A stretch of DNA of 64,000 nt from Tetragenococcus halophilus subsp. halophilus DSM 20339 (GTDB lineage Bacteria; Bacillota; Bacilli; Lactobacillales; Enterococcaceae), in NCBI RefSeq assembly GCF_003841405.1, contig NZ_PXYA01000001.1:248001-312000 (forward strand). Direction: 5' to 3'. This document shows positions 56,900-64,000 of the stretch, piece after piece. A program made the position numbers and the translations under genes. Under the pieces are notes generated by a model. That model saw only the letters and a list, made by a program, of their open reading frames with translations. It was not told where the DNA came from and ran no database searches. Position 1 is the stretch's first letter. The number at the start of each line of letters is the position of its first letter.

Positions 56900-57223
56900 T
56901 TGTCGATACGAAGTCAATTATTAAAGGGAATATTGGAAGGATGCATTCTTGCACTACTCGATCGTCAAGTTGTATATGGATATGAATTATCAGTGAAACT
57001 TCAAAGTTACGGCCTTTTTGTCAGTGAAGGTTCGATATATCCAATTTTATTGCGATTACAAAAAGAACAATTAATTACAGGCGAGATGAAAAAATCACCG
57101 GCAGGACCGAATAGAAAATACTATTATCTGACAAAAGAGGGCGCAAAAGCGCTAGTTGATTTTAAAGCAAATTGGGAAACGATCAAGTCACCGGTTGACC
57201 GGTTATTGGATAAGGAGGAATAA
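56900..57223 (+). CDS. PadR-family transcriptional regulator
   Basis: A 107-residue winged-helix protein: LKGILEGCILALLDRQVVYG and VSEGSIYPILLRLQKEQLIT are the PadR signature and AGPNRKYYYLTKEG the wing. Start is TTG 56900 with AGGTGGG upstream. The stop precedes the HAAS-domain gene by one base, forming the common PadR-HAAS module. Upstream, TTGTATT and AATACAA form a spaced inverted repeat that may be its operator. Confidence 0.9.
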   Translation: MSIRSQLLKGILEGCILALLDRQVVYGYELSVKLQSYGLFVSEGSIYPILLRLQKEQLITGEMKKSPAGPNRKYYYLTKEGAKALVDFKANWETIKSPVDRLLDKEE

Positions 57224-57224
57224 G

Positions 57225-57899
57225 ATGGATGCAGAAGAGTTAGTGCAATTGAATAATGAAAAGCGCAAACAGCTGTCTCAAGAAAATAAAAAGTACTATG
57301 AGGATATGTTGATTTACATACGAACGTCTTATAATACATCTGATCAAGAAATGGAAGAAATTTTAGTTGAGCTGCTCGATCACTTAATAGAGGCACAAGC
57401 GGAAGGGAAGACAGCAAAAGATGTTTTTGGAAAGCAACCAAAGAAATATGCCAATGAAATCCTTGGAGAGCTTCCCAAAGGAGTAACTAAAAAACATATA
57501 CAATATTTTGTTATGCTTGTATGTTACTTCTTGGCGGCAGCTAGCATAACTTCTGGTATTTTTAACTGGTTAGGTCCTTATATTTTTAGTGTAGATTCAT
57601 GGAGTAACACTTATTACTTGGGGACTTTTGTGCTTAAAGCTTTGCTAGATATTCCGTTTGCGTTTTTAATCATGTTTTTAGCCCTTCAGTATATTCGCTG
57701 GACTTGTTTCAAAGAGATCAACAATAAAAGATTTCTTTTTTTATCTGGTCTTTTTGGTATTTTGGCAGTAGGATTATTTGTTTTGGTCGCTTTGATTATA
57801 CCTGATCTAGGACCAAAAGTTGAATTACCATTTTATATCATTATATTATTTGGCTCTGCTTTATATTTGATAGGAAGAAAAGTAAGCAAGGCTATCTAA
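57225..57899 (+). CDS. HAAS-domain membrane protein (PadR partner)
   Basis: A 224-residue protein. Residues 1-90 form a HAAS/DUF1700-like helical domain (YYEDMLIYIRTSYNTSDQEM, ELLDHLIEAQAEGKTAKDVF). Four hydrophobic segments follow (about 92-115, 128-150, 165-188, 196-215). ATG 57225 has AAGGAGG 6-7 bases upstream and starts one base after the padR stop. Such proteins are thought to act with PadR in envelope stress responses; role here is by family. Confidence 0.82.
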   Translation: MDAEELVQLNNEKRKQLSQENKKYYEDMLIYIRTSYNTSDQEMEEILVELLDHLIEAQAEGKTAKDVFGKQPKKYANEILGELPKGVTKKHIQYFVMLVCYFLAAASITSGIFNWLGPYIFSVDSWSNTYYLGTFVLKALLDIPFAFLIMFLALQYIRWTCFKEINNKRFLFLSGLFGILAVGLFVLVALIIPDLGPKVELPFYIIILFGSALYLIGRKVSKAI

Positions 57900-58027
57900 A
57901 GCCAAGTGATTATTTTAATAAAAATCGCTAAAAATTGGAAAGCATTTGGATAGTGTAGAAAAAATATTTGCCAAGCGATTGGATAAAAACAACAAAAAGG
58001 TCAAAACTTTTCCTTTACGAAAATTTA

Positions 58028-58036
58028 TTGTATAAT
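58028..58036 (+). promoter_or_regulatory. Extended -10 promoter of the yqeG operon
   Basis: TTGTATAAT gives an extended -10 (TG plus TATAAT at 58031-58036) about 100 bp before yqeG. The -35 region is poor. It is the only good promoter before this run of eight overlapping or closely spaced genes. Confidence 0.6.
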
Positions 58037-58138
58037 CAACATTTGTGAAGAGTAAAAAAGAAATTTATTTTTAAAAGTTAGATAAGAACGCTTATGACCG
58101 TTAGCATGAGCTTGTTCATTTGAGGAGAAAAATGATTG

Positions 58139-58666
58139 ATGTTTTCAAGTTATAAACCAAGTTGGATGATCGAGTCAATTTATAAAATTACACCCGAGCA
58201 ATTAAAAAACGTTGGTATAAGGGTTGTTTTGACTGATCTTGATAATACTTTGATTGCCTGGGATCATCCAGATGGTACAGATGAGTTAAGAAAATGGTTG
58301 GAAGAAATGAAAGGCGCTGGCATTTCTGTTGTGGTTGTATCAAATAACAGCGCACAACGCGTTAGTAGGGTAACAGATAAACTAGGATTGTCTTATGTTG
58401 CACGGGCACTCAAACCTCTTCCTGTTGGGATCAATAGGGCATGTAGACGGCTAAATGTGAATAAAGAGGAAGTAGTTATGCTAGGAGACCAGCTTATGAC
58501 TGATATTAAAGCAGCAAATAGTGCTGGTGTATGGAGCGTTTTGGTTCAACCAGTAGTAAACACTGATGGTTGGAAAACGCGGTTTAATCGTTTTTTTGAA
58601 CGTAAAATCATGAAGTATTTGCAAAAAAAATATTCTGATATGAAATGGCAAGGTGAAATAAAATGA
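58139..58666 (+). CDS. yqeG: YqeG-family HAD phosphatase
   Basis: A 175-residue HAD IIIA phosphatase with DLDNTLIAWD (nucleophile), VVSNNSAQRV and MLGDQLMTDIKAANSAG. ATG 58139 (MFSSYKPSWM) is used, after GGAGAAA; an out-of-frame ATG lies at 58132. The stop overlaps the yqeH start (ATGA). It is widely conserved beside yqeH in Firmicutes. The physiological substrate is not established. Confidence 0.93.
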   Translation: MFSSYKPSWMIESIYKITPEQLKNVGIRVVLTDLDNTLIAWDHPDGTDELRKWLEEMKGAGISVVVVSNNSAQRVSRVTDKLGLSYVARALKPLPVGINRACRRLNVNKEEVVMLGDQLMTDIKAANSAGVWSVLVQPVVNTDGWKTRFNRFFERKIMKYLQKKYSDMKWQGEIK

Positions 58667-59772
58667 CAGAAGCCCTTCAATGTATTGGTTGTGGAGCTGT
58701 TATTCAAACAGAAGATAAAAATGAAATAGGTTATACACCAAAATCAGTTTTGGAAAAAGGAATGGAATCCGGCGAAGTTTATTGTCAACGTTGTTTTCGT
58801 CTGCGCCATTATAATGAGATTCAAGATGTCTCGTTGACCGACGATGATTTTTTACGGCTATTAAATGAAATAGGGCAAAAGGACGCACTGATTGTCAATG
58901 TGGTAGATATTTTTGATTTTAATGGTTCAATAATACCTGGCTTACATCGCTTTGTGGGAGACAATCCTGTATTATTAGTAGGTAATAAAGTAGATGTGTT
59001 ACCTAAGTCTTTGAAAAAGACTAAATTGAAACAATGGATGAAAGAACAAGCCCACGATAAAGGCTTACGTCCAGTTGATGTATTATTGACTAGTGCGAAA
59101 AGAAATGACGAGTTGGATGCTTTACTTGATATGATAGAAAAGTATCGTGAAGGTCGTGATGTTTATATTGTAGGTGTAACAAATGTAGGTAAATCTACAT
59201 TGATTAATCAGATTGTTCAAAAGACAGCGGATGTTAAGGAGCTAATCACTACTTCAAAATTTCCGGGAACAACATTAGATAAAATTGAAATTCCTTTAGA
59301 AGATGGTCAATTTTTAATAGATACACCAGGGATTATCCATCGTCATCAAATGGCGCATTTTCTAGGGGAAAAAGATCTTAAGATTATCGCGCCCCAAAAA
59401 GAAATTAAGCCTAAGATCTATCAATTAAATGCTGGACAAACATTGTTTTTAGGAGGCTTAGCGCGTTTTGATTTTGTTAAAGGAGAAAAAAGCTCTTTTA
59501 CTGTTTTTGTTTCAAATGATTTAATGATTCATCGAACCAAATTAGAAAATGCGGATAAATTTTATGAAAAACATTTAGGTGAACTATTACAACCACCACG
59601 TAATGATGAAAAAGAACACTTTCCTGAATTGGAACGTTTTGAATTTTCCATTAAAGAAAAAACGGATATTGTTTTTGCTGGCTTAGGCTGGGTTACAGTG
59701 AAAGATCCAGTTGTGGTCAGTGGTTGGGCACCCAAGGGCGTCGATGTTATTACACGTCAAGCGTTGGTTTAG
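58663..59772 (+). CDS. yqeH: Circularly permuted ribosome-biogenesis GTPase YqeH
   Basis: A 369-residue GTPase with an N-terminal zinc finger (CIGCG and CQRCF). The G motifs are permuted: NKVD (G4) and SAK (G5) come first, then GVTNVGKST (G1) and DTPG (G3). It helps assemble the 30S subunit. ATG lies inside the yqeG stop, and yhbY follows 9 bp later. Confidence 0.97.
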   Translation: MTEALQCIGCGAVIQTEDKNEIGYTPKSVLEKGMESGEVYCQRCFRLRHYNEIQDVSLTDDDFLRLLNEIGQKDALIVNVVDIFDFNGSIIPGLHRFVGDNPVLLVGNKVDVLPKSLKKTKLKQWMKEQAHDKGLRPVDVLLTSAKRNDELDALLDMIEKYREGRDVYIVGVTNVGKSTLINQIVQKTADVKELITTSKFPGTTLDKIEIPLEDGQFLIDTPGIIHRHQMAHFLGEKDLKIIAPQKEIKPKIYQLNAGQTLFLGGLARFDFVKGEKSSFTVFVSNDLMIHRTKLENADKFYEKHLGELLQPPRNDEKEHFPELERFEFSIKEKTDIVFAGLGWVTVKDPVVVSGWAPKGVDVITRQALV

Positions 59773-59781
59773 GAGGACGTA

Positions 59782-60093
59782 ATGAAATTAAGAGGAAAGC
59801 AAAAAAGTTTTTTGAAGAGTCAAGCTCACCATTTACAACCGATTTTTCAGATTGGTAAAGGTGGATTAAATGATCAACTGATCGTACAAATCGGCGAAGC
59901 TTTAGAAAAACGAGAATTGATTAAAGTAAGTTTACTACAAAATACCGATGAAGAAGCTAGTGAGGTAGCGTCGATTTTAGAAGAAAAATTGGACTGCCAA
60001 GTAGTTCAAATCATCGGTCGTGTGCTAGTGATTTTTAAAATTTCAAATCAAGAAAAAAATCAAAAGATTTCTGCTGCTGTAAAGAAAGTGTAG
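59782..60093 (+). CDS. yhbY: YhbY-type CRM-domain RNA-binding protein
   Basis: A 103-residue single CRM domain: KLRGKQKSFLKSQAHHLQPI, then the RNA-binding loop IGKGGLNDQ. It binds pre-ribosomal RNA. AGGAGG precedes the ATG. Position between yqeH and nadD is conserved in Firmicutes. Confidence 0.95.
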   Translation: MKLRGKQKSFLKSQAHHLQPIFQIGKGGLNDQLIVQIGEALEKRELIKVSLLQNTDEEASEVASILEEKLDCQVVQIIGRVLVIFKISNQEKNQKISAAVKKV

Positions 60094-60114
60094 TTATTGG
60101 AGGCGCATGAGAAG

Positions 60115-60756
60115 TTGAAACAGCAAGTAATGAGCAATGTACAGACATTTGTAGAAGTTAAAGAACAAAGAAATTCAAAGAAAAAACAAGTAGGAATTTT
60201 AGGAGGAAACTTTAATCCTGTTCATATAGCGCATTTGATCATGGCAGATCAAGTCGGCAGATCATTAGGTTTAGAAAAGGTTTATTTGATGCCGTCTAAT
60301 GAACCGCCCCATGTGGACCCTAAAGAAACAATTGATGTTTCAGATCGATTAAAGATGTTAGAGTTAGCAATTGCTGATAATCCTTTACTTGATATTGAAA
60401 AAAGTGAAATCAATCGTCAAGGTAAAAGCTATACTTATGAAACCATGAAAATCTTAACAGAGAAATATCCCGATACTGATTTTTATTTTATTCTCGGTGG
60501 AGATATGGTGGAGTATTTACCCAAGTGGTATAAAGTTGATGAGCTAATGCAATTGGTTCAATTTGTAGGAGTTAAACGACCTAATTATCCAACTGAAACT
60601 TCTTATCCAATTATTTGGATTGATGTACCTGATATGAATATCAGTTCTACAGATTTACGGAAAAAAATTGCACAAGGTTGTTCGGTGAACTATCTCCTGC
60701 CAGAAAATGTGTTACACTATATTCAAGAAAAGGGGTTGTATCTTGATGAAATATAA
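60115..60756 (+). CDS. nadD: Nicotinate-nucleotide adenylyltransferase
   Basis: A 213-residue Nad[21 protein letters not shown] is the nucleotidyl-transferase motif with HxxH, and [10 protein letters not shown] the C-terminal ISSTxxR motif. It makes deamido-NAD from nicotinate mononucleotide and ATP. The start is uncertain: TTG 60115 is favoured because GGAGG at 60099-60103 lies 11 bases before it; ATG 60130 is the alternative. The gene has a 30-residue N-terminal extension before the core and overlaps yqeK. Confidence 0.93.
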   Translation: MKQQVMSNVQTFVEVKEQRNSKKKQVGILGGNFNPVHIAHLIMADQVGRSLGLEKVYLMPSNEPPHVDPKETIDVSDRLKMLELAIADNPLLDIEKSEINRQGKSYTYETMKILTEKYPDTDFYFILGGDMVEYLPKWYKVDELMQLVQFVGVKRPNYPTETSYPIIWIDVPDMNISSTDLRKKIAQGCSVNYLLPENVLHYIQEKGLYLDEI

Positions 60757-61324
60757 TGAGAATACTCGAGCAACCTTATTGGAAAAAATTAAAGCAGCGA
60801 TGAGCGAAAAACGTTTTAACCATGTATTAGGAGTAGAAGCAGCTGCCCTATCTTTGGCTGAAAGATATGGAGAGTCTAAGGAAAAAGCAAGTATTGCTGC
60901 ATTGACTCATGATTATGCCAAGGAACGTTCGGACAGTGAATTTAAACAAGTCATTCGTGACTATGACTACGACTTAGATTTATTGAATTGGAATAATGCG
61001 ATTTGGCATGGTCTTGTAGGTGCACAATTCGTCGAAAAAGAACTTGGAATTACTGATGAGTCCATTTTGCAAGCGATCCGTTTACATACAACTGGGGCTT
61101 CTCAAATGAGCTTGCTAGATAAAATCATTTATGTAGCAGATTATATTGAAGCTGGAAGAGATATCCCTGGTGTAGAAAAAGCACGTGCTATTGCTAAAAA
61201 AGATTTGGATGAAGCAGTAGCTTATGAAACTAAACATACACTGGCTCATTTAATAGATATTAATGCGCCGATTTACCCTAAAACGATTGAAACTTATAAC
61301 CGCTGGGTGGCAAAAAAGAACTAA
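60746..61324 (+). CDS. yqeK: YqeK-type HD-domain diadenosine tetraphosphatase
   Basis: A 192-residue HD-superfamily hydrolase with [20 protein letters not shown], the metal-binding LTHDYAKE, and IWHGLVGA and IRLHTTG. Relatives hydrolyse Ap4A symmetrically. ATG 60746 (AAGGGG site) is used; it overlaps the end of nadD by 11 bases, so the two are coupled. Confidence 0.92.
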   Translation: MKYNENTRATLLEKIKAAMSEKRFNHVLGVEAAALSLAERYGESKEKASIAALTHDYAKERSDSEFKQVIRDYDYDLDLLNWNNAIWHGLVGAQFVEKELGITDESILQAIRLHTTGASQMSLLDKIIYVADYIEAGRDIPGVEKARAIAKKDLDEAVAYETKHTLAHLIDINAPIYPKTIETYNRWVAKKN

Positions 61325-61346
61325 GATAAATAAGAGGTGAACGAAA

Positions 61347-61703
61347 ATAGATAGTCAACAAATTTTACAAACAGCTGTACAAACAGCAAACGCAAAAAGT
61401 GCGCAAGATATTGTCGTTCTAGATGTTCGTGAGGTGTCTTTACTGGCTGATTACTTTATGATCTGCTCTGGAAGAAACAATCGCCAAATTCAAGCTATTG
61501 TGAACGATATTATTGAAAGTGAGCAAAAAGCACAAGTTGAAGTAAAAAGTGTCGAAGGAAGAGATAGCGCGAAATGGATCTTAATTGATTTAGGCGACGT
61601 GATTGTCCATGTGTTTAATGAAGATGAACGTGAATTTTATCAATTGGAAAAACTATGGGCGGATGCCCCTTTTGTTGATACTTCGGCTTGGGTCACAGAA
61701 TAA
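61347..61703 (+). CDS. rsfS: Ribosomal silencing factor RsfS, apparently with an ATA start
   Basis: An RsfS/YbeB domain protein of about 118 residues. The conserved N-terminus DSQQILQTAVQTANAKSAQD, then IVVLDVREVSLLADYFMICSG, is fully in frame only if translation begins at ATA 61347, six bases after GAGGTGA at 61334-61340. There is no ATG, GTG or TTG in this frame before GTG 61434, which would remove 29 conserved residues and has no ribosome binding site. An in-frame TGA at 61338 blocks any longer start. RsfS binds L14 and blocks subunit joining in starvation. Either AUA is used at low efficiency or an ATG has mutated. Confidence 0.85.
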   Translation: MDSQQILQTAVQTANAKSAQDIVVLDVREVSLLADYFMICSGRNNRQIQAIVNDIIESEQKAQVEVKSVEGRDSAKWILIDLGDVIVHVFNEDEREFYQLEKLWADAPFVDTSAWVTE

Positions 61704-62434
61704 TGAGTGCATTTGAAACTTTTGCTTTTATTTATGATCAAGTTATGGATGAACAGTTATATGAGGATTGGTTAGCTTTTACCTTGCGTCATTTACAGAA
61801 AGAAAAGCAACTTTTAGAATTGGCTTGTGGCACGGGTGAATTAGCCATTCAGTTTGCTCAAAAAGGATATGCTGTTACAGCTTTAGACTTGTCAGAAGAG
61901 ATGTTAACAGTAGCCAATCAACGAGCAGAATATGAACAAGCAGATGTACAGTTTGTACAAGCAGACATGCTTGATTTAAAAGATATGGGAACTTATGAAG
62001 TAGTCACTTGCTATTCTGATTCTATTTGTTATTTAGCTGATGAACTAGAAGTACAAACGGCTTTTAATCAGGTTTACCAAGTGCTTAAAAAAGATGGTGT
62101 TTTTTTGTTTGATGTCCACTCGCTTTATCAGATAGATGAAGTTTTTCCTGATTATACTTATCATTATCAAACAGAAGATTTCGCCTTTTTATGGGAAAGT
62201 TATCCCGGAGAATTTCCTCATAGTATCGAACACTTTCTGACGTTTTTTATTAAAAATCAGGATGAAACTTTTAACCGTGAAGATGAATTGCATTTGGAAC
62301 GTACTTATCCCATAGAAACTTATAAAGATTTGTTGAAACAAGCGGGTTTTGAGCAGATTAAAGTATGTGCTGATTTTAAGGATAGTGAACCAACAAACAA
62401 TAGCGAACGTTGGTTTTTTGTTTGTTATAAATAA
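61703..62434 (+). CDS. SAM-dependent methyltransferase (class I)
   Basis: A 243-residue Rossmann methyltransferase. LLELACGTGELAIQFAQKGY is motif I, ALDLSEEML motif II and VTCYSDSICYL motif IV. ATG 61703 overlaps the rsfS stop (TAATG). It is conserved behind rsfS in this group of bacteria; its substrate is unknown. A terminator follows. Confidence 0.92.
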   Translation: MSAFETFAFIYDQVMDEQLYEDWLAFTLRHLQKEKQLLELACGTGELAIQFAQKGYAVTALDLSEEMLTVANQRAEYEQADVQFVQADMLDLKDMGTYEVVTCYSDSICYLADELEVQTAFNQVYQVLKKDGVFLFDVHSLYQIDEVFPDYTYHYQTEDFAFLWESYPGEFPHSIEHFLTFFIKNQDETFNREDELHLERTYPIETYKDLLKQAGFEQIKVCADFKDSEPTNNSERWFFVCYK

Positions 62435-62438
62435 ATGT

Positions 62439-62474
62439 AATCCCATGAAATCTTTTGATTTCGTGGGATTTTAG
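62439..62474 (+). terminator. Terminator after the methyltransferase gene
   Basis: AATCCCATGAAATC (62439-62452) and GATTTCGTGGGATT (62457-62470) pair with one wobble and are followed by TT. Confidence 0.8.
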
Positions 62475-62508
62475 TAGGAATTGAGTTTTTACATATAAGG
62501 AGATAAGG

Positions 62509-63666
62509 ATGAATACTTGCGGAATCATTGCTGAATATAATCCATTTCATAATGGTCATAGATATCAATTGCAAGAGGCGAGAGAACGGACTCAAGCAGA
62601 TGTGATGGTGGTTGTAATGAGCGGCAATTTCTTACAACGTGGAGAGCCGGCTATCATTGATAAATGGCAAAGAGCCGAAGAAGCACTATCACAAGGTGCA
62701 GATTTGATCGTTGAATTACCTATTCAATGGTCCTTACAGTCGGCGGATTACTTTGCTAAAGGTGGCGTGCAACTTTTACATGCACTGCACTGCAAAAGCC
62801 TTTCATTTGGTACAGATCATAGTGCAGATTTTGATTATTCTTTTTTTGGACATTTTACTACAACTCACCAAAAAGCGATTGATGAAGCTTACCAGAAATA
62901 TGATGATCCTACTTTAACTTACGCGCAAAAAATGGCGACTGTGTTAGCTGACGATGATCCTGCTTTTGCACGACTAAAAGAACAACCAAATCATGTATTA
63001 GGATTGACTTATGCTAAAGAAAATGCTCGTTTTGAACAAGCTATGGGCATTTATCCCATTGAACGAAAAAAAGTAAACCATCATTCCGCCGAATTAACAG
63101 GAAAAATCGCAAGCGCTACGGCAATCCGTCAAGCAGTTTTTGAAAAAAATAGTGTGAAAAATGTAGTTCCGGTAAAAACAGCAAAAGATCTCACTAATTA
63201 TCAAGTGAGTTGGGAGGATTATTGGCCATTTTTACGATATAAAATATTAGCGAGTTCCTTAGCTGAATTACGTGAAATCTATCAAATGGTTGAAGGTTTA
63301 GAGTATCGTTTAAAAAGTAAAATTAGACAAGCAAGTAATTTTGAGGAATATGTACAGCTTGTTAAATCAAAAAGATACACACGTGCAAGGATTCAACGAC
63401 TGTTTTGCTATTGTTTATTGAATTTAAAAGATAAAGATGTAAAAAAAGCTTGGCATAATAACTATTTACACATTTTAGGATTTACACAGAAAGGACAACA
63501 ATACTTACAGCAGGAGAAAAAAACAATCTCATGGCCTATTATTTCTAAGGTTGGTCAAACTGAGGAAGAAAAGATGACACTGGGCATCCAAAGTGATAAC
63601 ATTTATCAGATGGTAAATACCAAGATAAAAGAACAAAACTTTGGCCAGTTTCCGATTCGTATTTAA
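62509..63666 (+). CDS. tmcAL: tRNA(Met) cytidine acetate ligase TmcAL (YlbM)
   Basis: A 385-residue nucleotidyl-transferase-like protein. CGIIAEYNPFHNGHRYQL is the ATP-binding HxGH motif, VVVMSGNFLQRGEPAI and ATAIRQAVFE are family segments. It activates acetate with ATP and acetylates the wobble cytidine of elongator tRNA(Met). AAGGAG precedes the ATG. Confidence 0.95.
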   Translation: MNTCGIIAEYNPFHNGHRYQLQEARERTQADVMVVVMSGNFLQRGEPAIIDKWQRAEEALSQGADLIVELPIQWSLQSADYFAKGGVQLLHALHCKSLSFGTDHSADFDYSFFGHFTTTHQKAIDEAYQKYDDPTLTYAQKMATVLADDDPAFARLKEQPNHVLGLTYAKENARFEQAMGIYPIERKKVNHHSAELTGKIASATAIRQAVFEKNSVKNVVPVKTAKDLTNYQVSWEDYWPFLRYKILASSLAELREIYQMVEGLEYRLKSKIRQASNFEEYVQLVKSKRYTRARIQRLFCYCLLNLKDKDVKKAWHNNYLHILGFTQKGQQYLQQEKKTISWPIISKVGQTEEEKMTLGIQSDNIYQMVNTKIKEQNFGQFPIRI

Positions 63667-63726
63667 TGTATAGTATTTTTAAAATATAGAAATAAACTTT
63701 AAAATAATTGAAAGAGAAGTGAAGAG

Positions 63727-64000
63727 ATGGGACGCAAATGGGCAAATATCGTCGCCAAAAAGACTGCAAAGGATAAAAATAATAGCAAAGTTTATGCAAA
63801 ATTTGGGATAGAAATTTATGCTGCCGCAAAATCAGGAGAGCCTGATCCGCATACAAATCAAAAGTTAAAGTTTGTCATTGACCGGGCAAAGACTTATGAT
63901 GTACCCAAGCATGTAATTGATCGTGCGTTGGAAAAAGCAAAAGGCGCTAGTGACGAAATTTACTCCGAACTGCGTTATGAAGGATTCGGTCCTGCGGGTT
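63727..64000 (+). CDS. YebC/PmpR-family protein (YeeN type), N-terminal part
   Basis: Ninety-one residues are present before the window ends. [20 protein letters not shown], then [20 protein letters not shown] and [15 protein letters not shown] match the YebC/TACO1 family; the MGRKWANIV opening with KDKNNS is the YeeN subtype. Members act as transcription factors or in translation of proline stretches. AGAGAAGTGAAGAG precedes the ATG. The 3' end lies outside the window. Confidence 0.92.
   Translation, partial: MGRKWANIVAKKTAKDKNNSKVYAKFGIEIYAAAKSGEPDPHTNQKLKFVIDRAKTYDVPKHVIDRALEKAKGASDEIYSELRYEGFGPAG

Overview
The window is low-GC Firmicute DNA, about a third G+C, with AGGAGG-type ribosome binding sites and tightly packed operons. 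Three things point to a lactic acid bacterium of the Enterococcaceae: the yqeG-yqeH-yhbY-nadD-yqeK-rsfS order at the right end, the density of phosphotransferase (PTS) sugar systems, and the mixture of LevR, RpiR, LacI and FLP-type regulators. A fermentation-adapted genus such as Tetragenococcus would fit, but that is inference; no 16S rRNA lies here.

Region by region. 1-2916: end of a GH38 alpha-mannosidase and a GH125 alpha-1,6-mannosidase. 2986-3222: six hairpins repeated at exactly 41 bp. 3276-10576: M20 hydrolase, then a complete mannose-family PTS (IIA, IIB, IIC, IID) with a HAD phosphatase, preceded by a sigma-54 promoter and followed by its probable LevR-type activator. 10716-16802: LacI-family regulator, two GH13 alpha-glucosidases and a PTS IIBC gene broken by an in-frame TGA, with three copies of one operator. 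16858-22793: DUF368 lipid-carrier transporter, AraC regulator and a four-gene oxidoreductase/ThuA/TIM-barrel operon. 22800-24600: IS1182-family element. 24815-25061: candidate type I toxin with convergent antisense RNA. 25173-28135: beta-glucoside PTS behind a LicT-type antiterminator leader, with its IIA domain cut off by a TAA, followed by wreckage of a V-type ATPase operon. 28162-39533: broken oppA with a cupin gene, a GH1/cellobiose-family PTS pair, a second M20 hydrolase and an alpha-glucoside (glv-type) PTS/GH4/RpiR operon. 39617-43256: tRNA-Leu(CAG), then a P-type ATPase, HMA metallochaperone, Dps-like gene (broken) and FLP regulator with two perfect FNR-type boxes. 43306-50542: second 41-bp hairpin array, argGH, fructose-6-phosphate aldolase, and B12-dependent ribonucleotide reductase with cobalamin adenosyltransferase. 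50725-57899: amidase, two esterases (one split by an IS4-family element), ATP-grasp ligase, PadR/HAAS pair. 58139-64000: ribosome-assembly, NAD and tRNA housekeeping operon, ending in a partial YebC-family gene.

Two themes stand out. First, carbohydrate uptake: at least five PTS loci, each paired with matching hydrolases and its own regulator type. Second, gene decay: three genes are interrupted by one in-frame stop, one by a 1-nt loss in an A run, one by an IS, one operon is reduced to relics, and rsfS begins with ATA. The most unusual structures are the 41-bp-period hairpin arrays, one of which shows compensatory changes in both arms.
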